A DNA stretch of 64,000 nt from Symbiodinium natans (GCA_905221605.1 CAJNDS010002046.1:301501-365500), one strand, 5' to 3'. Shown: positions 22,511-34,545, counted from the first letter of the stretch. A program made the numbers and translations. Notes: generated by a model from the sequence alone, not told the origin.

Positions 22511-22960
22511 TCAGGGACAAAGTGCCTGAGCCACTTCAGCCCAATTCCCACTCACACGAATTTCAAAAAAACATCCACACATTGACAGGAGCACAAAATC
22601 TTCAAAGGTGCTGGAAAAATCAGCCTCAATGACAACCCGACCTGTGGATACAAGACTTTCGAATCTCAGCAAAGGCCTCCCGTCAACCCCGAGAGCCTCG
22701 TCCGGCCAGTCTTCCGCAACGTGTGCGCAGTAGCAGCGGCTGTCTGGGCCCTTCCAAAGGTTTTGTGGGTCTGGGCTTGAATTTGAACTTGGCCTTCCAA
22801 AGGCTATGGCAGCCAGGGTCGACGTGGGTGGCCCTAAACAAGGCTCAACGAGCCCGAAGCGCTCCGCGAAGGTGGACTTTGATCTTGCGAATGTACAGTA
22901 CAAGATACGTGGGGGGCTACGTGTGCACTGCAGCTGTTTCTCGAAAGCCAGAGCCCCCAT
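22511..22960 (-). CDS. candidate exons, unidentified
   Basis: Minus-strand segments read MYLRAFVDRQLMGALAFEKQ (about 22900-22993) and VAEDWPDEALGVDGRPLLRF (about 22640-22720), followed by ESLVSTGRVVIEADFSSTF. Each looks like globular protein sequence. They sit in one long open frame, so intron positions are unclear. No domain recognised. Confidence 0.3.
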   Translation of the reverse strand: MGALAFEKQLQCTRSPPRILYCTFARSKSTFAERFGLVEPCLGPPTSTLAAIAFGRPSSNSSPDPQNLWKGPDSRCYCAHVAEDWPDEALGVDGRPLLRFESLVSTGRVVIEADFSSTFEDFVLLSMCGCFFEIRVSGNWAEVAQALCP

Positions 22961-23350
22961 GAGCTGACGGTCCACGAAGGCACGAAGGTACATGCGCTTG
23001 TGAGGCCTTGGTGGCGTTCAGAAGATACTTCGCCTGCGGACAAGGTTGGCATGGCAAGTTGCAACGTGAAGACCTCGGCCTGGAAAATGTCAAAGGTAGA
23101 CTTTACCGGACTCCTGCGGCATGGCCCAAAACCAGACCTTCACTTTGCCCCTATGTTCTGGATTTCACATGCCTATCAGACTACGACTGCATGACGTGTC
23201 ACCACCTGACGTTCGCTCCAAAAGAAGGGCTTAACAGCATCTCCATCACCAACATCAACGAGATCGAGGGCTGCACTGGCGAGGCCAGTACACTAAGCCC
23301 TGTTCACAAACCCCAGAAACCTCCTTTGCGCAGGAGACCTCAATCATCTC

Positions 23351-23472
23351 CCTGAGTCTCGGACCAGGATCTTCATGTCGCCCTTAAGGGGATCGGTTGT
23401 AAGCCTCACAATGATCTGCTCACGTTCACAGACCCGGCCACACCCACACTCGTGGTTGTGGTCCATGCTCTT
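23351..23472 (-). CDS. candidate cysteine/histidine-rich exon
   Basis: After a CAG acceptor at 23473-23475 the frame reads KSMDHNHECGCGRVCEREQI, then IVRLTTDPLKGDMKILVRDS. It ends at a possible GA donor (CAGG|GAGATG). The HNHECGCGRVCE cluster could bind a metal. Family not recognised. Confidence 0.4.
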
Positions 23473-23768
23473 CTGGTCAAAGGGCGTGGCTGCTTTGCTA
23501 TGCAGTATGAGGCAAGGTCCAAAGGCTCGCCATAATGCCAATCACCACGAGCTTCTGGGCTCCATCACTGGCTCCGCAGTGCAATCGTATCACTGGCCGG
23601 TGCTTGTTACCAAGCCCGCGGCAGGTGTATGATAACCTTTGCCAACCTCTGGAGCAGGTGCTTTCGCAGCCTTGCCACGCTTTGGAGCTTCAAGGCTTTG
23701 TATGTGGCACTCTATGGTACGAGTGCTTGCCATGGATGAACTCTGAACCGGCACCCAACATCAAGCCT

Positions 23769-23769
23769 G

Positions 23770-23835
<66 letters not shown>
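23769..23835 (+). repeat. (TC)n microsatellite
   Basis: A TC dinucleotide run of more than 60 bases with one TTT interruption, ending in TATATGTATATAC. Confidence 0.95.
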
Positions 23836-23839
<4 letters not shown>

Positions 23840-24494
23840 GTATATACATATTAAAACTTTGCAATTCCGCTGGAAACAAACACAAACGAAAACTGAAAGC
23901 GAACTCTTGCTGAGGGAGAAGAGTGTGTTCGGAAGTGATTTCGCGCCACCACCTTCCTGGGGTTCTCACGTCCGGCCCTCTTTGGCGGCGCTGAGCACCA
24001 GCCGCGGGTTGAAAAACAGGCCTCAGCGGGGAGACGAGCGGTGAGGTGGGGTGCGCCACGTGAAGTTGAAAACCCAATAAGCTTGCCAAAGCCCACAGCA
24101 ACCTCCTTTGAGGTTACTGTCGTTTTGTGCATGCTTGGGCATCTGAGCATCGAGCAGCTGAATGGAATCTCAACATGTCTGTTAACCGCTGAATCTGTCT
24201 CAAAGACGAGAAGCACACATCGCAAGCAAAGCGAAGCCAAGCAACTCTCATGAAGGCGAAGCACACGCTGAAGAGACTGGGCCACGGCACGCAGGCACCA
24301 ACCCAACATCCTAAGTTAGCTTTCACCTTGTCCTGAAAACAGCCATCTGCACAACTACCGAGCAGTCTCGAGGCCTACACATCTACACATGACCATAGCA
24401 CAAAACGCTCACTACCCGCATACATACGGTGGATGCAACAACCGTGCTCTCAGTAGGTCAAGTACTTGCGCGCGAGACGGACACGATCTAGAAC

Positions 24495-24791
24495 TCAGAG
24501 AGCACGAGAGCCGGGGGCCTCGACGCTGACCTCGATCCCCTCGAGAAGCTGCACGAGCTGCATTGGATCTTCCTCCGAGAATCTTGGGTCCCAAGCTGGT
24601 GAATTTCTGTCGCCATTCTGCAAAATCGCTCCGAGTCTCCTGCGGTTAGCTTTTACAGCTGGATTAGAATCAGATTGCAACAGGCACCACTCCAGCAGCC
24701 GCACAGCCTGGCAAGACCCCAAGACCCCAAGTGCCAGGAATGGACCAGCCTCCGCTAGGTCAATCAGCTCATCGGCAGTCCACCTGGAAGC
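24495..24791 (-). CDS. candidate exon, unidentified
   Basis: A CAG|G acceptor near 24792 opens about 98 codons: WTADELIDLAEAGPFLALGV, then SCQAVRLLEWCLLQSDSNPA and a C-terminal DPMQLVQLLEGIEVSV, ending at a TGA. It is helical in appearance and coding-like throughout. It may be the last exon of a minus-strand gene whose upstream exon lies at about 25170-25290. Family not recognised. Confidence 0.4.
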   Translation of the reverse strand, partial: ASRWTADELIDLAEAGPFLALGVLGSCQAVRLLEWCLLQSDSNPAVKANRRRLGAILQNGDRNSPAWDPRFSEEDPMQLVQLLEGIEVSVEAPGSRAL

Positions 24792-25169
24792 TTCGCAAGC
24801 AGTCCTTCTTGTTTGGCCAAACTGCCCCAGGTAGAGAAACTCTTACGGACTTTGTCGGCACCTCGACACATTCTAATCACTAGTCGCCATCCTCCATTCC
24901 TCAACCTGTGATCTGCATCGAATCAACTGAAGTCATCTTGGACAGACTGGCCCTGAGCCCAGCAAGAGAGGCTTAATGGTATCCAGGTGTTTGGCCTGAC
25001 TGGGGGGTGTTGAAGCTTAGGATAAGCCCACCTGCCTTGGCCGGAGCAACCTCAGTGCGGAAAATGGCACGGATCGTGGAACAACGGGACTAATCATGGA
25101 GACCAGAGGGCTTTGGGTTGCCATGGTTGCAAGATGTTGCAAGTCGCGGCTAGTCGCGGCTAGTCCGGC

Positions 25170-25290
25170 CAAGTGACTCCATGAGCTCGTGCAGCGGGTC
25201 GACGGACGTCTTCGCTTTGGGCGACGCGGGAATCAGTGCTGGAGCCGGTACCGCTTCGCCTGGGCTGAGATCGTCACGGAGAGCTCTAAG
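25170..25290 (-). CDS. candidate exon, unidentified
   Basis: A minus-strand frame reads ALRDDLSPGEAVPAPALIPA, then SPKAKTSVDPLHELMESLG. It has strong C/G third positions and a possible GC donor (CTTG|GCC). The proline/alanine linker followed by a short helix resembles a flexible region. Same strand as 24495-24791, with no stop-free path between them. Confidence 0.35.
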
Positions 25291-25739
25291 ACTCTAAGAT
25301 TTCAAACGCGCCGAAGCTGTGGACGAAAGGAGATCCGCAACCAAGCAATGCAGAAGGGTGATGGCTTCTGCTCAGCCCCGGGCCATGTGTTTCCCTGCCC
25401 ACGCTTTCGCCAACCAGCATCCAAGGACTGAAGCCTGGCTCTTCGGCAGCGCTTTTGACGTATTGACGTAAAATCAGACCTGCTCATGGTGCCAACAACT
25501 GTGCCGTCAACCCGCTGCGGCTACCCGGCCATCAGACTCTACCCCCAATCCTCCGAACTCTGCGAATCCTGAGGCAGCCCACTCCGCCAACTTCCAAACA
25601 CGCCAGTTTTGGTTGCAGGTTCACAGCGAGGCACAGCATACGGCGATCGCAACGAGCAAACAAGACCCTTGCCTGCATGATCCAGCGCGTCGAGCCTCAA
25701 ATGGGCTTGTTCGATCATGGGGGGGGCAGGTGTTCGGAT

Positions 25740-25880
25740 CAGGGTATGTTTCGTGGGTATGATTCGGGGTATGTTTGGGGATGTTTCGCGGCAACATGAG
25801 CTACTACAGATTCACAAATTAAATATATTTCGCGGGTATGCTTCAGGGGCATGTTGCGGGGTATGTTTCGCAGGTGTGCA
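25740..25880 (+). repeat. degenerate GGGTATGTTTCG repeats
   Basis: GGGTATGTTTCG, GGGTATGATTCG, GGGTATGTTTGG, GGGTATGCTTCA and GGGTATGTTTCG recur at irregular spacing over 140 bases. A decayed minisatellite. Confidence 0.6.
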
Positions 25881-26214
25881 ACCCGTGTCATCCGTGTCTT
25901 CCCCCCCAGAACCAACTTTTCCGGCTACCCACTTTTGCCCAGGGCGCCTGTTCCTGCAAGTATGCGCAACGCATACACACTCCAAAGTGAAAGCTTTCTC
26001 TGTGTGTTGCACTTCGAACACCACACAGCCCCCATTGCTAGCAGGCCCACATGTCACAACGTAGCTTGCGTTGTAGCTAGGCGACTTAGAGACAGCCACA
26101 CACGGGCAGAAACTGGACCCTAGAACCTGACCAAAAGCCCTATCCCAAGCCTTGAAACTAGGGCAGGGATGTTACCTCTAAGAAGAGAGGTTCCAGCGAA
26201 GAGTCCAGGCCCCC

Positions 26215-26660
26215 ACTCTCCAACAGGTCCAAGTGGCTGGGCACCTGCCTGGATCAGCGCCCGCGCAGTCTGCGGCTGCAACTGGACAGGGCCCCAGGAG
26301 TTCCAGGGCCAGGATCCAGGGTTTGTGGCGTTTCGGATGCTGTGGGCTGCTGTGGGGGTTCAAGGGCCCAGGGCGCAACGCAAACCAAGCAAAGCAGAAC
26401 ACCCAAATCTCTCCGACAGCGTGCCTTGCTCCTTGTGTGTCAAGCTAAACTTCGCTAATCCCCACGCCTCCATGGCAGCGTGTCCCTGCCCTCGACCCGG
26501 AAAATGCAATTCTGAAGAGCCCAAAACCCCATCATTCTCCTTCAAACTTTTGACAAATGTGAAAGCAACTTTTCTTTCTCGAGTGCTTTCTTCACTGCCT
26601 GGCAGGCTGCATGATGCAGCGGCGTCGCACCGGAGGAGTCGCGCTGGTGGGGGCTCGCAC
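26215..26660 (-). CDS. second ankyrin-repeat gene fragment
   Basis: Minus-strand exon from 26660 (acceptor AAAG|G) reads ASPHQRDSSGATPLHHAACQ and AVKKAL. The GATPLHHAA stretch is the ankyrin TPLH motif. A second segment at about 26215-26292 reads QTARALIQAGAQPLG, the second-helix plus loop of a repeat (ALIQAGA). They belong to one or two adjacent repeats of an ankyrin protein; the joint between them is unresolved (a GA donor is possible at CTC|GAG). It is weaker than the 18-19 kb gene because only two pieces are visible. It shares strand and style with that gene. Confidence 0.55.
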
Positions 26661-27764
26661 CTTTGAACTTCGATCTTTCGGGCTGTTTTCTGTGCCCTTC
26701 GAGGCCACTACTCTATGGGCGCTTTTGAAAAACTCGTGCCCTCGCTTGAGGAGGCACTGCATGAGTTTCGGATTTTAAGCACAGGCGTGAACAATTGAAT
26801 TCAGAGTGTTGGCCAAGTCCTGCATGACACAAACTACCAGCTTCATCGCTCAAGACTTCCTTCGCCGCGATGGACATTAGAGAATATTAGCAATCCCTAT
26901 CATGTGCCAGGGCTTCAAAACCTCCCCCGATGGCACGACAGTGTCCACTGCCCTGACCGCGAAGCCCACGAAGCCCTCGAAGCCCTCGAAGCCCGCGAAA
27001 CCCACGGAAGAAGACCGGGGCCGCAGGCGCCCTGCCTCAGCATGACAGTCCGTTCACAATTTCCACGTTCCGATGGGATGCCCCATGCTGCTGAGACGTC
27101 ATCGAATCCATGAACCCGGAGTCTCACGCGGCATGCTCTCTATTCCCCGCTGTGCACGCGGCTAGCAGGCTCTTCGTCACGTCCACTCGGCCTCACTTGG
27201 TCCCAAGGGGCTTCTTGGTTGACAGGGTTTATGGGGCTTGGGGCCATAGTCAGTTTTGGGAAAGATGCGACAGTTTGTGGTCAAGTGGTTGAGCACTACC
27301 AGCTTCAGAATCCGACGGCAGCACCCTCATGCTGATCTACAGCATCAATGGTTGCAAATCACGTGGGCCAGGCTCATGTCAGCCTGTATTTCTTCAGCAC
27401 CCTCTCAGCCCTCTCAAGGTGCGCAAAGCTCCGAGGGAATCCAAAGAATCCTCAAGCTGTGGAACTCTTGACTCTTTTGTGGGCTCAGCGGGCTCAGTGG
27501 GCTCACCTTCAATGACCATCTGCACCAGAGCTGTCCGCCCTTCCAAGCCAGGCCTCAGATTCTCGCAAACATTGTGCTTGCTTTTCTGATGCTTGTCTGC
27601 CTCCTCGTGTTTCTTGCATTGCTTGGGCACTCGTGCTACGAAAGAAGTGGTCCACGGCTGGAGATTGGTCTCCTGAACCCCTAAGGCACGACGGCAAACT
27701 CCCCAAACCTAAACCGTAACACACCACCCGACTCGAACCGTCTCTAAGTCCTACAGTAAGTCTA

Positions 27765-28556
27765 CGCATCCCCGTAGGCAGCTGGCGAGTTGGGATCTGC
27801 CCGCTCCCCGACGCGGATGAAGCCGTCGTCATACTTTCCTCTACATGGCTCAGGGAACTGTCCAAATGACCGCAGTCTCCGGTCGCCGCGGTCCTGCGCA
27901 AAGATTTCGGGCACCCTCCGGCGTGAGGGAGCCGCCAACCTGAGCTTGGATTCTACGGTTACTACGCTTCTACCCGGAGATGTTCATGATGTTCCGGTTG
28001 ACCTTGAACTGGGCTGCTGCAGCATCGAAGCGATCGAAGCAAAGTCTTGGTCTCGCCAAAAAAATTTCTCTGTTTGGGTGTGTGCAGCAATGACGGGGGG
28101 CTCCCCACCCTGGAGAGAAAAGGGAGCCAGGCAAAAGGGGAACAAGGGATCCGGAAGACCCCAACGAGTTGTCGGCCTATTTGGGATCTGGCAGATCTCA
28201 GAATCCTCGAAAGCTAGCTGCCAGAAGATATTTCTCGACTGCTGTGGTGGATGTTCCCTATGGGACCCCCCAATTGAGAATGGAATCCTAGGGCCCCGGC
28301 CATGGGTGATGCGAAGAGGCGCATGGCGATGCTCGCCTCATTGTTTCTTATTGTCCGTAAGCTGACTTGTGCGGAGTCTTGGATGATCCAAGTCCAACAG
28401 CATCTAACTCAGAACGGCCCTCTTACCTGAACGGGCCAGGCTCCCGGGCGTTGGAGCTGAAGGGCGAAAGATCGTAGATCCTCCGCTGCACCTCAAGGCC
28501 GTAACGTCGGCCCAGCCTCAGGAAGCTGTATACAACGCCGTATACGTTTACTGAAT
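27765..28556 (-). CDS. multi-exon gene, unidentified
   Basis: Exon 1 (about 28427-28556) reads VNVYGVVYSFLRLGRRYGLE, then VQRRIYDLSPFSSNAREPG, and ends at a consensus CAG|GTAAGA donor. Exon 2 (28301-28346) reads NNEASIAMRLFASPM, joins in phase after an 80-bp GT-AG intron, and ends at a GC donor. Exon 3 (about 27974-28008) reads FKVNRNIMNIS after a 292-bp intron. The next coding segment (27765-27939) contains VPEIFAQDRGDRRLRSFGQF, then PEPCRGKYDDGFIRVGERAD. Exon 3 and this last segment would join in phase only through a 34-base GT-AG intron, unusually short. Codon third positions are strongly C/G. Family not recognised. Confidence 0.55.
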
Positions 28557-31500
28557 CTGAAGTTTACTGTAACGCTTGGGGTAACCATGCTTAGCCTTAC
28601 AGTTACTAGTGCCCTTTCACCTTTCGCTGCAAAGGTTGTTCGCCTCCACACACATGCAGTAGAATACATTCTAGTAGCCTACTGCTGACAACCCCCCCGA
28701 CGCGGCCATCAGACTGGGCCCCCAGCTGCGTGAGCATCAGGTCAGCGGCATTCTCACCTGCTTCTGGTAGGGCTTGCATTGATTTGCATTGCAGGGCATT
28801 TGTTTAGCACACAAGCATCTTCGTTGTGCCTGCTGCCCAATGGAACATGTCGCCGAGGTCCACGTGTCTGTGCCTTGGAGCACTGAGGCTTCGCGCTACT
28901 CAACTTCGCTCCTCTTTGCCCGCCTAAAGGATCTCAGATTGCCTCCTCATTCATTTTAGCATCCTTAAGCCCTTCGCAATTCACCCCCTCCATGATTTAA
29001 AACCGGTCGGCAAGGAGTGTCTTGTCCTGAACACTGCAAGAGCTCAGAAAACTCGAAGCTTAAAATCCTCGTTTCTGAGCCCTGCACAGTGCCTCGAGGC
29101 ATTCGTAGTTCTGCAACCTCCGACAGTTTGGGTACGGACTCAGCGACATTCTGCCAGTCGGTACTAACAACCCGTTTTCAGGACGGTTGCCAACCGTTGC
29201 ACCGTTTTCCAAGACAAGAGACATGGAGTGACTTACGGGCGCTGCACTGCACAGCTTTGAAGATGCGCAAGCTGTGGAAACACTGTGGAAACAGTGTGAA
29301 AACAGTGAAAACCATCTCCCTGCACAGCATCTCCGCAGCATCGCACGCCTTGCGGCGAACCGCAGAGGAACCTCGGGGGAAATTTCGAGGTTTTGTCTCG
29401 GGACTCTCGGGCTCAAGTTGCTTTGGGACTTGTTTGGAGCCAGAGCTTGGGTTTGGATTTGAAGAAGGACTCGGTAGGTTCAGAACGCGAGTCTAACAAG
29501 GATTTCGGCATCCCAGTGGAAAGTCTGGACCCTGAGCATCCCACTATTTGAACGTGAAAAGCTCCTTGAACTTTGAACCCCCGCGTTTTACAGCCCTTCC
29601 AAGCCCATCCCACACTTCAGTCCAAACCTGTCCCAAACCACGGGCCCCCCGACTAGCCGGCCAGTCGGCATCTGTCCGCCTAGCAATTGGGATTGGCTTC
29701 CTTCGCTTCTTTTCCTACTCCGCGGATTGGTTTCAATACGTGGGTCTCGGCTTCGTTTTGTTCTTAGCGTTGTGGCATCCATTTCTCAGCCATGACTTCT
29801 CACTTTGTTGCCTGGCTCGTTGTTTCTTGCTCCCTTGTAGCGTTGCGTTTGTTCTATTCAGTATCTGTCGTGCCTTTGATATTGTCAATCTTCTCTTTCC
29901 CTGTAGCAGCACTCTTCGCTTTTGGCTTGTCCGTCTTCTTCGTGGGCCCTTGGCTTGGGGTCTCAGGGCAGCTTGACGACACTTGGGCAGCTTGTAGAAT
30001 CTGGCCCTGATGCAAACACAACACAACTCCCATTCTTCGACTAGCATGACTCAGAAACTACGGTATTATAAGCTGGCACTGAGCTGGCGCCAAGAAACAA
30101 ATGGCGGCAGCTTCTCAATCGCCTTGGGAGCCTTTTGAAATCCCGAGAGCCCTCAACTCCGGAACGCCTCGAGCCCCACACAAGCAGCCGTAAAAGGAGG
30201 ATGGCAAAGGAACAGCAAAACCTTTCAGTTGAAGTTCTCAAACACAGGCCGAGAGACATTCGCGGTGTACATCTGCCCCGGCCATGATCAAAACATCCAT
30301 TGCCGCCGCGATCTGCACAAAAGCGGACTTGCAAGTCCCTCGACAAGGATGAAAGATGATGAAAGAGTTGGTCACCCTGCTCAAAAACAAGGAACTTCTG
30401 AACGCTAAGGTGAGGAAAGACCAAACTCCTGTTGATGGGGCAACCGCAGCTGCCGCAGCTCGAATCACATGACCCTCGGTTTTGTTCTGGTGCTCGGACT
30501 ATGTACATCTCGGGGACTCACGATTTCCCGAGCTGTAAGCAGCCTCGAGGGGGCACAAGGCATGGCCTTCGCAAACCAAGTCGCCATGCAATTCCCTCTT
30601 CGCCTCTTCGCTGCGTGAGCTTCCCAAAGCTTCAATTACGGGCCATCTGCATGGCCCGTCCAAGCCTTCAAGGTGAGCTTCGAGACTACAGCAAGCGAAC
30701 CCAACTTGAGCGCTCCCCTCCCCTTAGTTGGGGGGCGCTAGAAGGGCTTGGCAGAGACTCTCCCGCTAGGGGCTCCCTCCAGGGCAAGCGGTCCGACACA
30801 ACGGTCCCTGCGGCTCAGAATCAGCAGGAGGGATGATGGCAGTCGCGAGCTTCACAGCTGGTGTCCTCGGTTGGGAGTTGGGATGTTGTGTTGTGGTCGA
30901 AATTTGGAGAGTTGTTCTGTCGCCACCAAGCAAACGGTTCTGTTGTGTAGGGTTCCGCGCTCTCAAATCATCGGAATCATGCAGCGATCAGACGATCCCA
31001 CGTACATGAACGTAATGAATACTAGACCTTGAACCGAACCTATCGTTAAACAAATGAGGCGGAACGTCATAAACGGACCCCTGCAATAGCCAGAGACCTC
31101 TCTGCGAATCTACTCTTCGATTCGTGCGAAGAAGTGGACTGCGAGGCGCCTCCAGCAAAGGCGCGCGGAGGCGGTGCCTGGGCCGCTGCCGCGCTGCCAG
31201 CCAGACACCTCTCGATTGCGCAGGAAGTTTTTCGGGGGAAGGCGGTGGGGACAATCTTTTAGGTCTGCCTATGGGCCTGTGGTGGGGGTGCAAATTAAAA
31301 GCAGGGATGTAAATCTATGACGACAACGGCAGAAGCGAAAGCCAAGCGTTCGGCAAGCCGGAGGCGCGGGGATTTTTGACAGAGTTGAGGACCCAGTTAC
31401 GCCCTACGTGAGGACCGACGGGCTCGCGGAAGACCAGCTTGCATCTCAGAAAAGAGGTGGTAGGGTTCAAAGCATCAGGGGTATGTACCCTTTAGTTTGA

Positions 31501-31887
31501 AACCATTCCAAGTCAGAATGTCAAGCGTCTGGCCTGCAAGAAGGATTGGGCTCGAGAGCACAAACATCGACCAGGGATCTGTGAGCCTGCAGCCGGGGGC
31601 GTATGTAGCAGGTGCTGCTCAGCAACGACACCTTGTGCACCGCACTTCGCCTTAAAGCCAAGGCTGGGGCTCTCTTTTTCGCTATTTCACTTTTAGTAGA
31701 GCTTGTTATTTAAGTCGGTTCAAAACAGTCGTCGGCGCAATCCCACTGAGCGCGTTTCGCTTTCACAGTCGGTTGGTCACAGCACCATTTGACGCTTTGT
31801 CCCGATGACGTGTGGTTTCACTGCTATGTTCTACGCCTCTACACTTGCTATGTTCGTTCTACCTTTCAAGTGGAAGCATGTTTTGCA

Positions 31888-31993
31888 CTCTCTCTCTCTC
31901 TCTCTGTGAAACTCTTTCTCTATGTCTCTTTTCGTTCTCTTCTCCACGAACCTTTAGGAGAGACGCGACCCGCTTCGAAGAGCTGGCTCTCCT

Positions 31994-32030
<37 letters not shown>
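31888..32030 (+). repeat. two (CT)n microsatellites
   Basis: CT runs at 31888-31906 and 31996-32030 separated by ordinary sequence. Confidence 0.9.
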
Positions 32031-32033
<3 letters not shown>

Positions 32034-32717
32034 AATCGGTTCCATCAGCTGGTATGAGAAAGTCCGAGAGCTGATGTGAGTCCGAGAGCACCAACGAATC
32101 GAATCTCTGCTAGAATACACAATGCCCACAGTTAAAGACTGTTGCAGAGCTTCGGATGTCAATATTGCGTTCAGTGTTCAGAGTGTTACGCCAATTGGTT
32201 CCTTCTCCTCAGCAGTCCAGGCACCACCTTCCCACACGTCTGAGCAGCACTTCGCCTTTTCAGCAGCGCGAATTGCTGTGCACCCTGCGACTCGAAAGAG
32301 GCGAAAACATGGCGAAACCTAAATCGGTTCCAGCAGCCTCGCAACGGAAACCTGCAGATCCTCGAGCTGTACACATCTGTACACACTTCCCACACTTCCT
32401 CTTACAGTTGACACGTGTTGATTGCGACTAGTGCGACTAGGATCTCCAGGGCTGGTCGCTGCCACATTTGATCCAGGAGGATTGCGCAACTATTGCGCAT
32501 CGTTCTGTACTGGACTCCAAAGGGCTTCTGCGGCGAGGGAGGGCTGGCAATTGACAGTTGCCATCTCTGTGGCCTCCACTTTACCTGACAGAAAGATGCT
32601 AGGACCGCTTATCCTTGCCACGTCTTGCGTGAGTAATGGTGGGTACATCTTAATTTGCTTGCTTCTTTGAAAGATCTTCGATGCGTGCCACACACTCCCG
32701 ATGACCTCATGATGCTT

Positions 32718-32742
32718 CTCTGTGTGTGTGTGTGTGCGTGTG
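32718..32742 (+). repeat. (GT)n microsatellite
   Basis: CTCTGTGTGTGTGTGTGTGC followed by GTGTGT, a short dinucleotide run. Confidence 0.85.
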
Positions 32743-33713
32743 TACATCCCGTGATCATGACACAGTTACGTGCCACCGCACACTCGACTGCTCTGTAGCT
32801 TGGGATTGTACGCTACAACACGATTCACTTCTGTTTAATTGCTGATGCTACGGGAACTGGGGTGGCATTGCAGCCCTCCTCTTGCTCATGATATAAGACA
32901 CCCCCAGATGCCGAGCTGCAGGAGCGTGAAACTTTGTCCACAGGAATCATTTTACGGAGGCACTGAAACGTGGGTCTTGGGTAGGGGTTTCCTTGACTTC
33001 ATTTTTGCGTAATGATGCTGTAGCGGGTGGAAACTTGGCCTCCGACTCGGAGGGGTAGCTTAAAGAGGGAGAGCAGTGCTGACTCAGTGCTGACAATGCC
33101 GGCTGTAGCCCGGGAATCATACTAGTTACTAGCAGCTACTCGCAAATCCCCCTCAGCGCTCGCCGGGTCCGATCTGGCGCGCGTGGCCGTGGTGGAGGGC
33201 TTGTTCGCTGGTGGCGCCGCAGTGCTCGTCCCTGATACTCCTTGTGCGATCAAGCTCGGAAATCCGAACACCTTCCCAAAAGGCAACAGAACCCCAAAAG
33301 ACCGGATACGGTACGCCCAAGAGTAGCCGCAGCCCTACTTGATGCTAGGCAATTGGGAACAGAGCCCTTCCGATCAAATAGCTCCAACTGATGAAGAAGT
33401 ATACCATGGTATACCATAATATGCCACAGTATGCCAGTATATGGTCAGTACAACAGATGTCATGCCTTGGAGCCAGAGAATTTCAAAACAAGCACAAAAA
33501 AGGATTTGAAGGATTTGAGTTTGCACTGGTATAGAAAGCGAAGCTGAAAGAAGCGCCGTGAGGCTTCGGCTGCCTTGTGAAAGAGGCGAGCAAAGCCCCC
33601 GTTATGCTTGCAAAGCTGGCATCTCTCGGAACGAGCCTGGGCTACGAGGAGCACTGCAGACTTCAGGCGTGAGTACATTACGTGAAACTCCTCGGTTGAG
33701 CGATGTGAACAGC

Positions 33714-33731
33714 GGGGGGGGGGGGGGGGGG
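33714..33731 (+). repeat. poly(G) tract
   Basis: Eighteen consecutive G. One of several long G or C homopolymers in the window. Confidence 0.95.
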
Positions 33732-33831
33732 TGTCCTTGACCTTGCAAGGCTCGCCTAAGAAAGTGATTCCTGAACTGCAGAAGAGTGTCTGGCCGGGGC
33801 TCCTGGAGACCCCTAAGAGTCCGCAGAAGGC

Positions 33832-34138
33832 CTTTCCCAGATAGACCCAGTCCGCGAGCTTAGCGCGCACACTGCCTAAGAAGCCGTGCTCCTCCGCCAT
33901 CTTGGGAAGGGGCGAGGCTGGATTCGGCTGTGGACCGAGCTGAAATGGCGGAGGCACGGGACGCGCAGACTTTTGAGGTTTGGGCTCAGAGAAATTGGGT
34001 GCAGGAGGCCCTGAAAATGAAACCGGAGATGAAGCCCCATTTGTTCAAGGCGCTCTGAATAAGCCCTGAAGCCAAGATAAGACAAGACCTCGGGAGCCTC
34101 GGCAATCGACCGGCTGCCTTCCAGGTCTGGATGGGCTC
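33832..34138 (-). CDS. two adjacent exons of an unidentified proline-rich protein
   Basis: Exon at about 34010-34138 (acceptor TGAG|GA) reads AHPDLEGSRSIAEAPEVLSY, then LGFRAYSERLEQMGLHLRFH. Exon 33832-33984 (acceptor CTGAG|CCC) has 51 codons: a proline-rich linker PKPQKSARPVPPPFQLGPQP, then PASPLPKMAEEHGFLGSVRA and KLADWVYLGK. It ends at AAG|GC, a GC donor. The junction between the two exons is not settled because the phases do not agree with a simple site. Downstream, a minus frame after the poly(C) tract (33714-33731 on the plus strand is poly(G)) is coding-like (RLKSAVLLVAQARSERCQLC). Family not recognised. Confidence 0.45.
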
Positions 34139-34200
34139 CTCAGCGGTCGTGGGGACCGGCCTCGGAGCAGAGTCATGAATGATGTTTACGGATTTTTGTG

Positions 34201-34220
34201 GGGAGGGGGGGGGGGGGGGG
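34201..34220 (+). repeat. poly(G) tract
   Basis: Twenty bases of G with a single A at the fourth position. Confidence 0.95.
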
Positions 34221-34545
34221 TTTGGATATTGGGGAATCACTTCGGCTGGTATTGGGTTCGTTGAGAGGCGTCGAGAAAAAAGTTCCAGCTTGGGGCCCCG
34301 GCCGCGGAAGCAGCGATCGCAGCCGCGAGAAGAGCGGCACGCCCAACCCTGTGGTGGGATCCTCGCACCAGTAACTAGTAGGCTTAGGAACAGTATACAT
34401 GGGTTTCTGATTCTGAGAACTTATATCAATTTTTAAAGGCCTGTGAGACTTTTCCGGTTGACTTAGGCATCACAGCCTTCAAACGGGTTTAAGCCAACGG
34501 GCTGTTCTCGGAGCTTTGGGCGACCCATTGACGGCTTCACTAAGA

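Larger units (their letters stand above)
28570..33800. other. stretch without secure genes
   Basis: No recognisable domain. A minus frame near 30270-30345 reading FVQIAAAMDVLIMAGADVHR is ankyrin-like but lacks the TPLH part, and the plus strand has a competing segment ending in AAG|GTGAGG. (CT)n microsatellites lie at 31888-31906 and 31996-32030, and (GT)n at 32718-32741. A minus frame at about 32500-32620 (GKVEATEMATVNCQPSLAAE) is coding-like. Otherwise probably intron or intergenic. Confidence 0.4.

Noticed and set aside
24100-24200. F-box-like plus-strand frame (VLCMLGHLSIEQLNGISTCL)
   Set aside because: It resembles the first helices of an F-box but has no partner exon nearby and only one short piece, so no call was made.
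30240-30470. Ankyrin-like minus-strand frame ending MDVLIMAGADVHR
   Set aside because: Only the loop part fits. The TPLH helix is missing and a plus-strand segment with an AAG|GTGAGG donor competes for the same bases.
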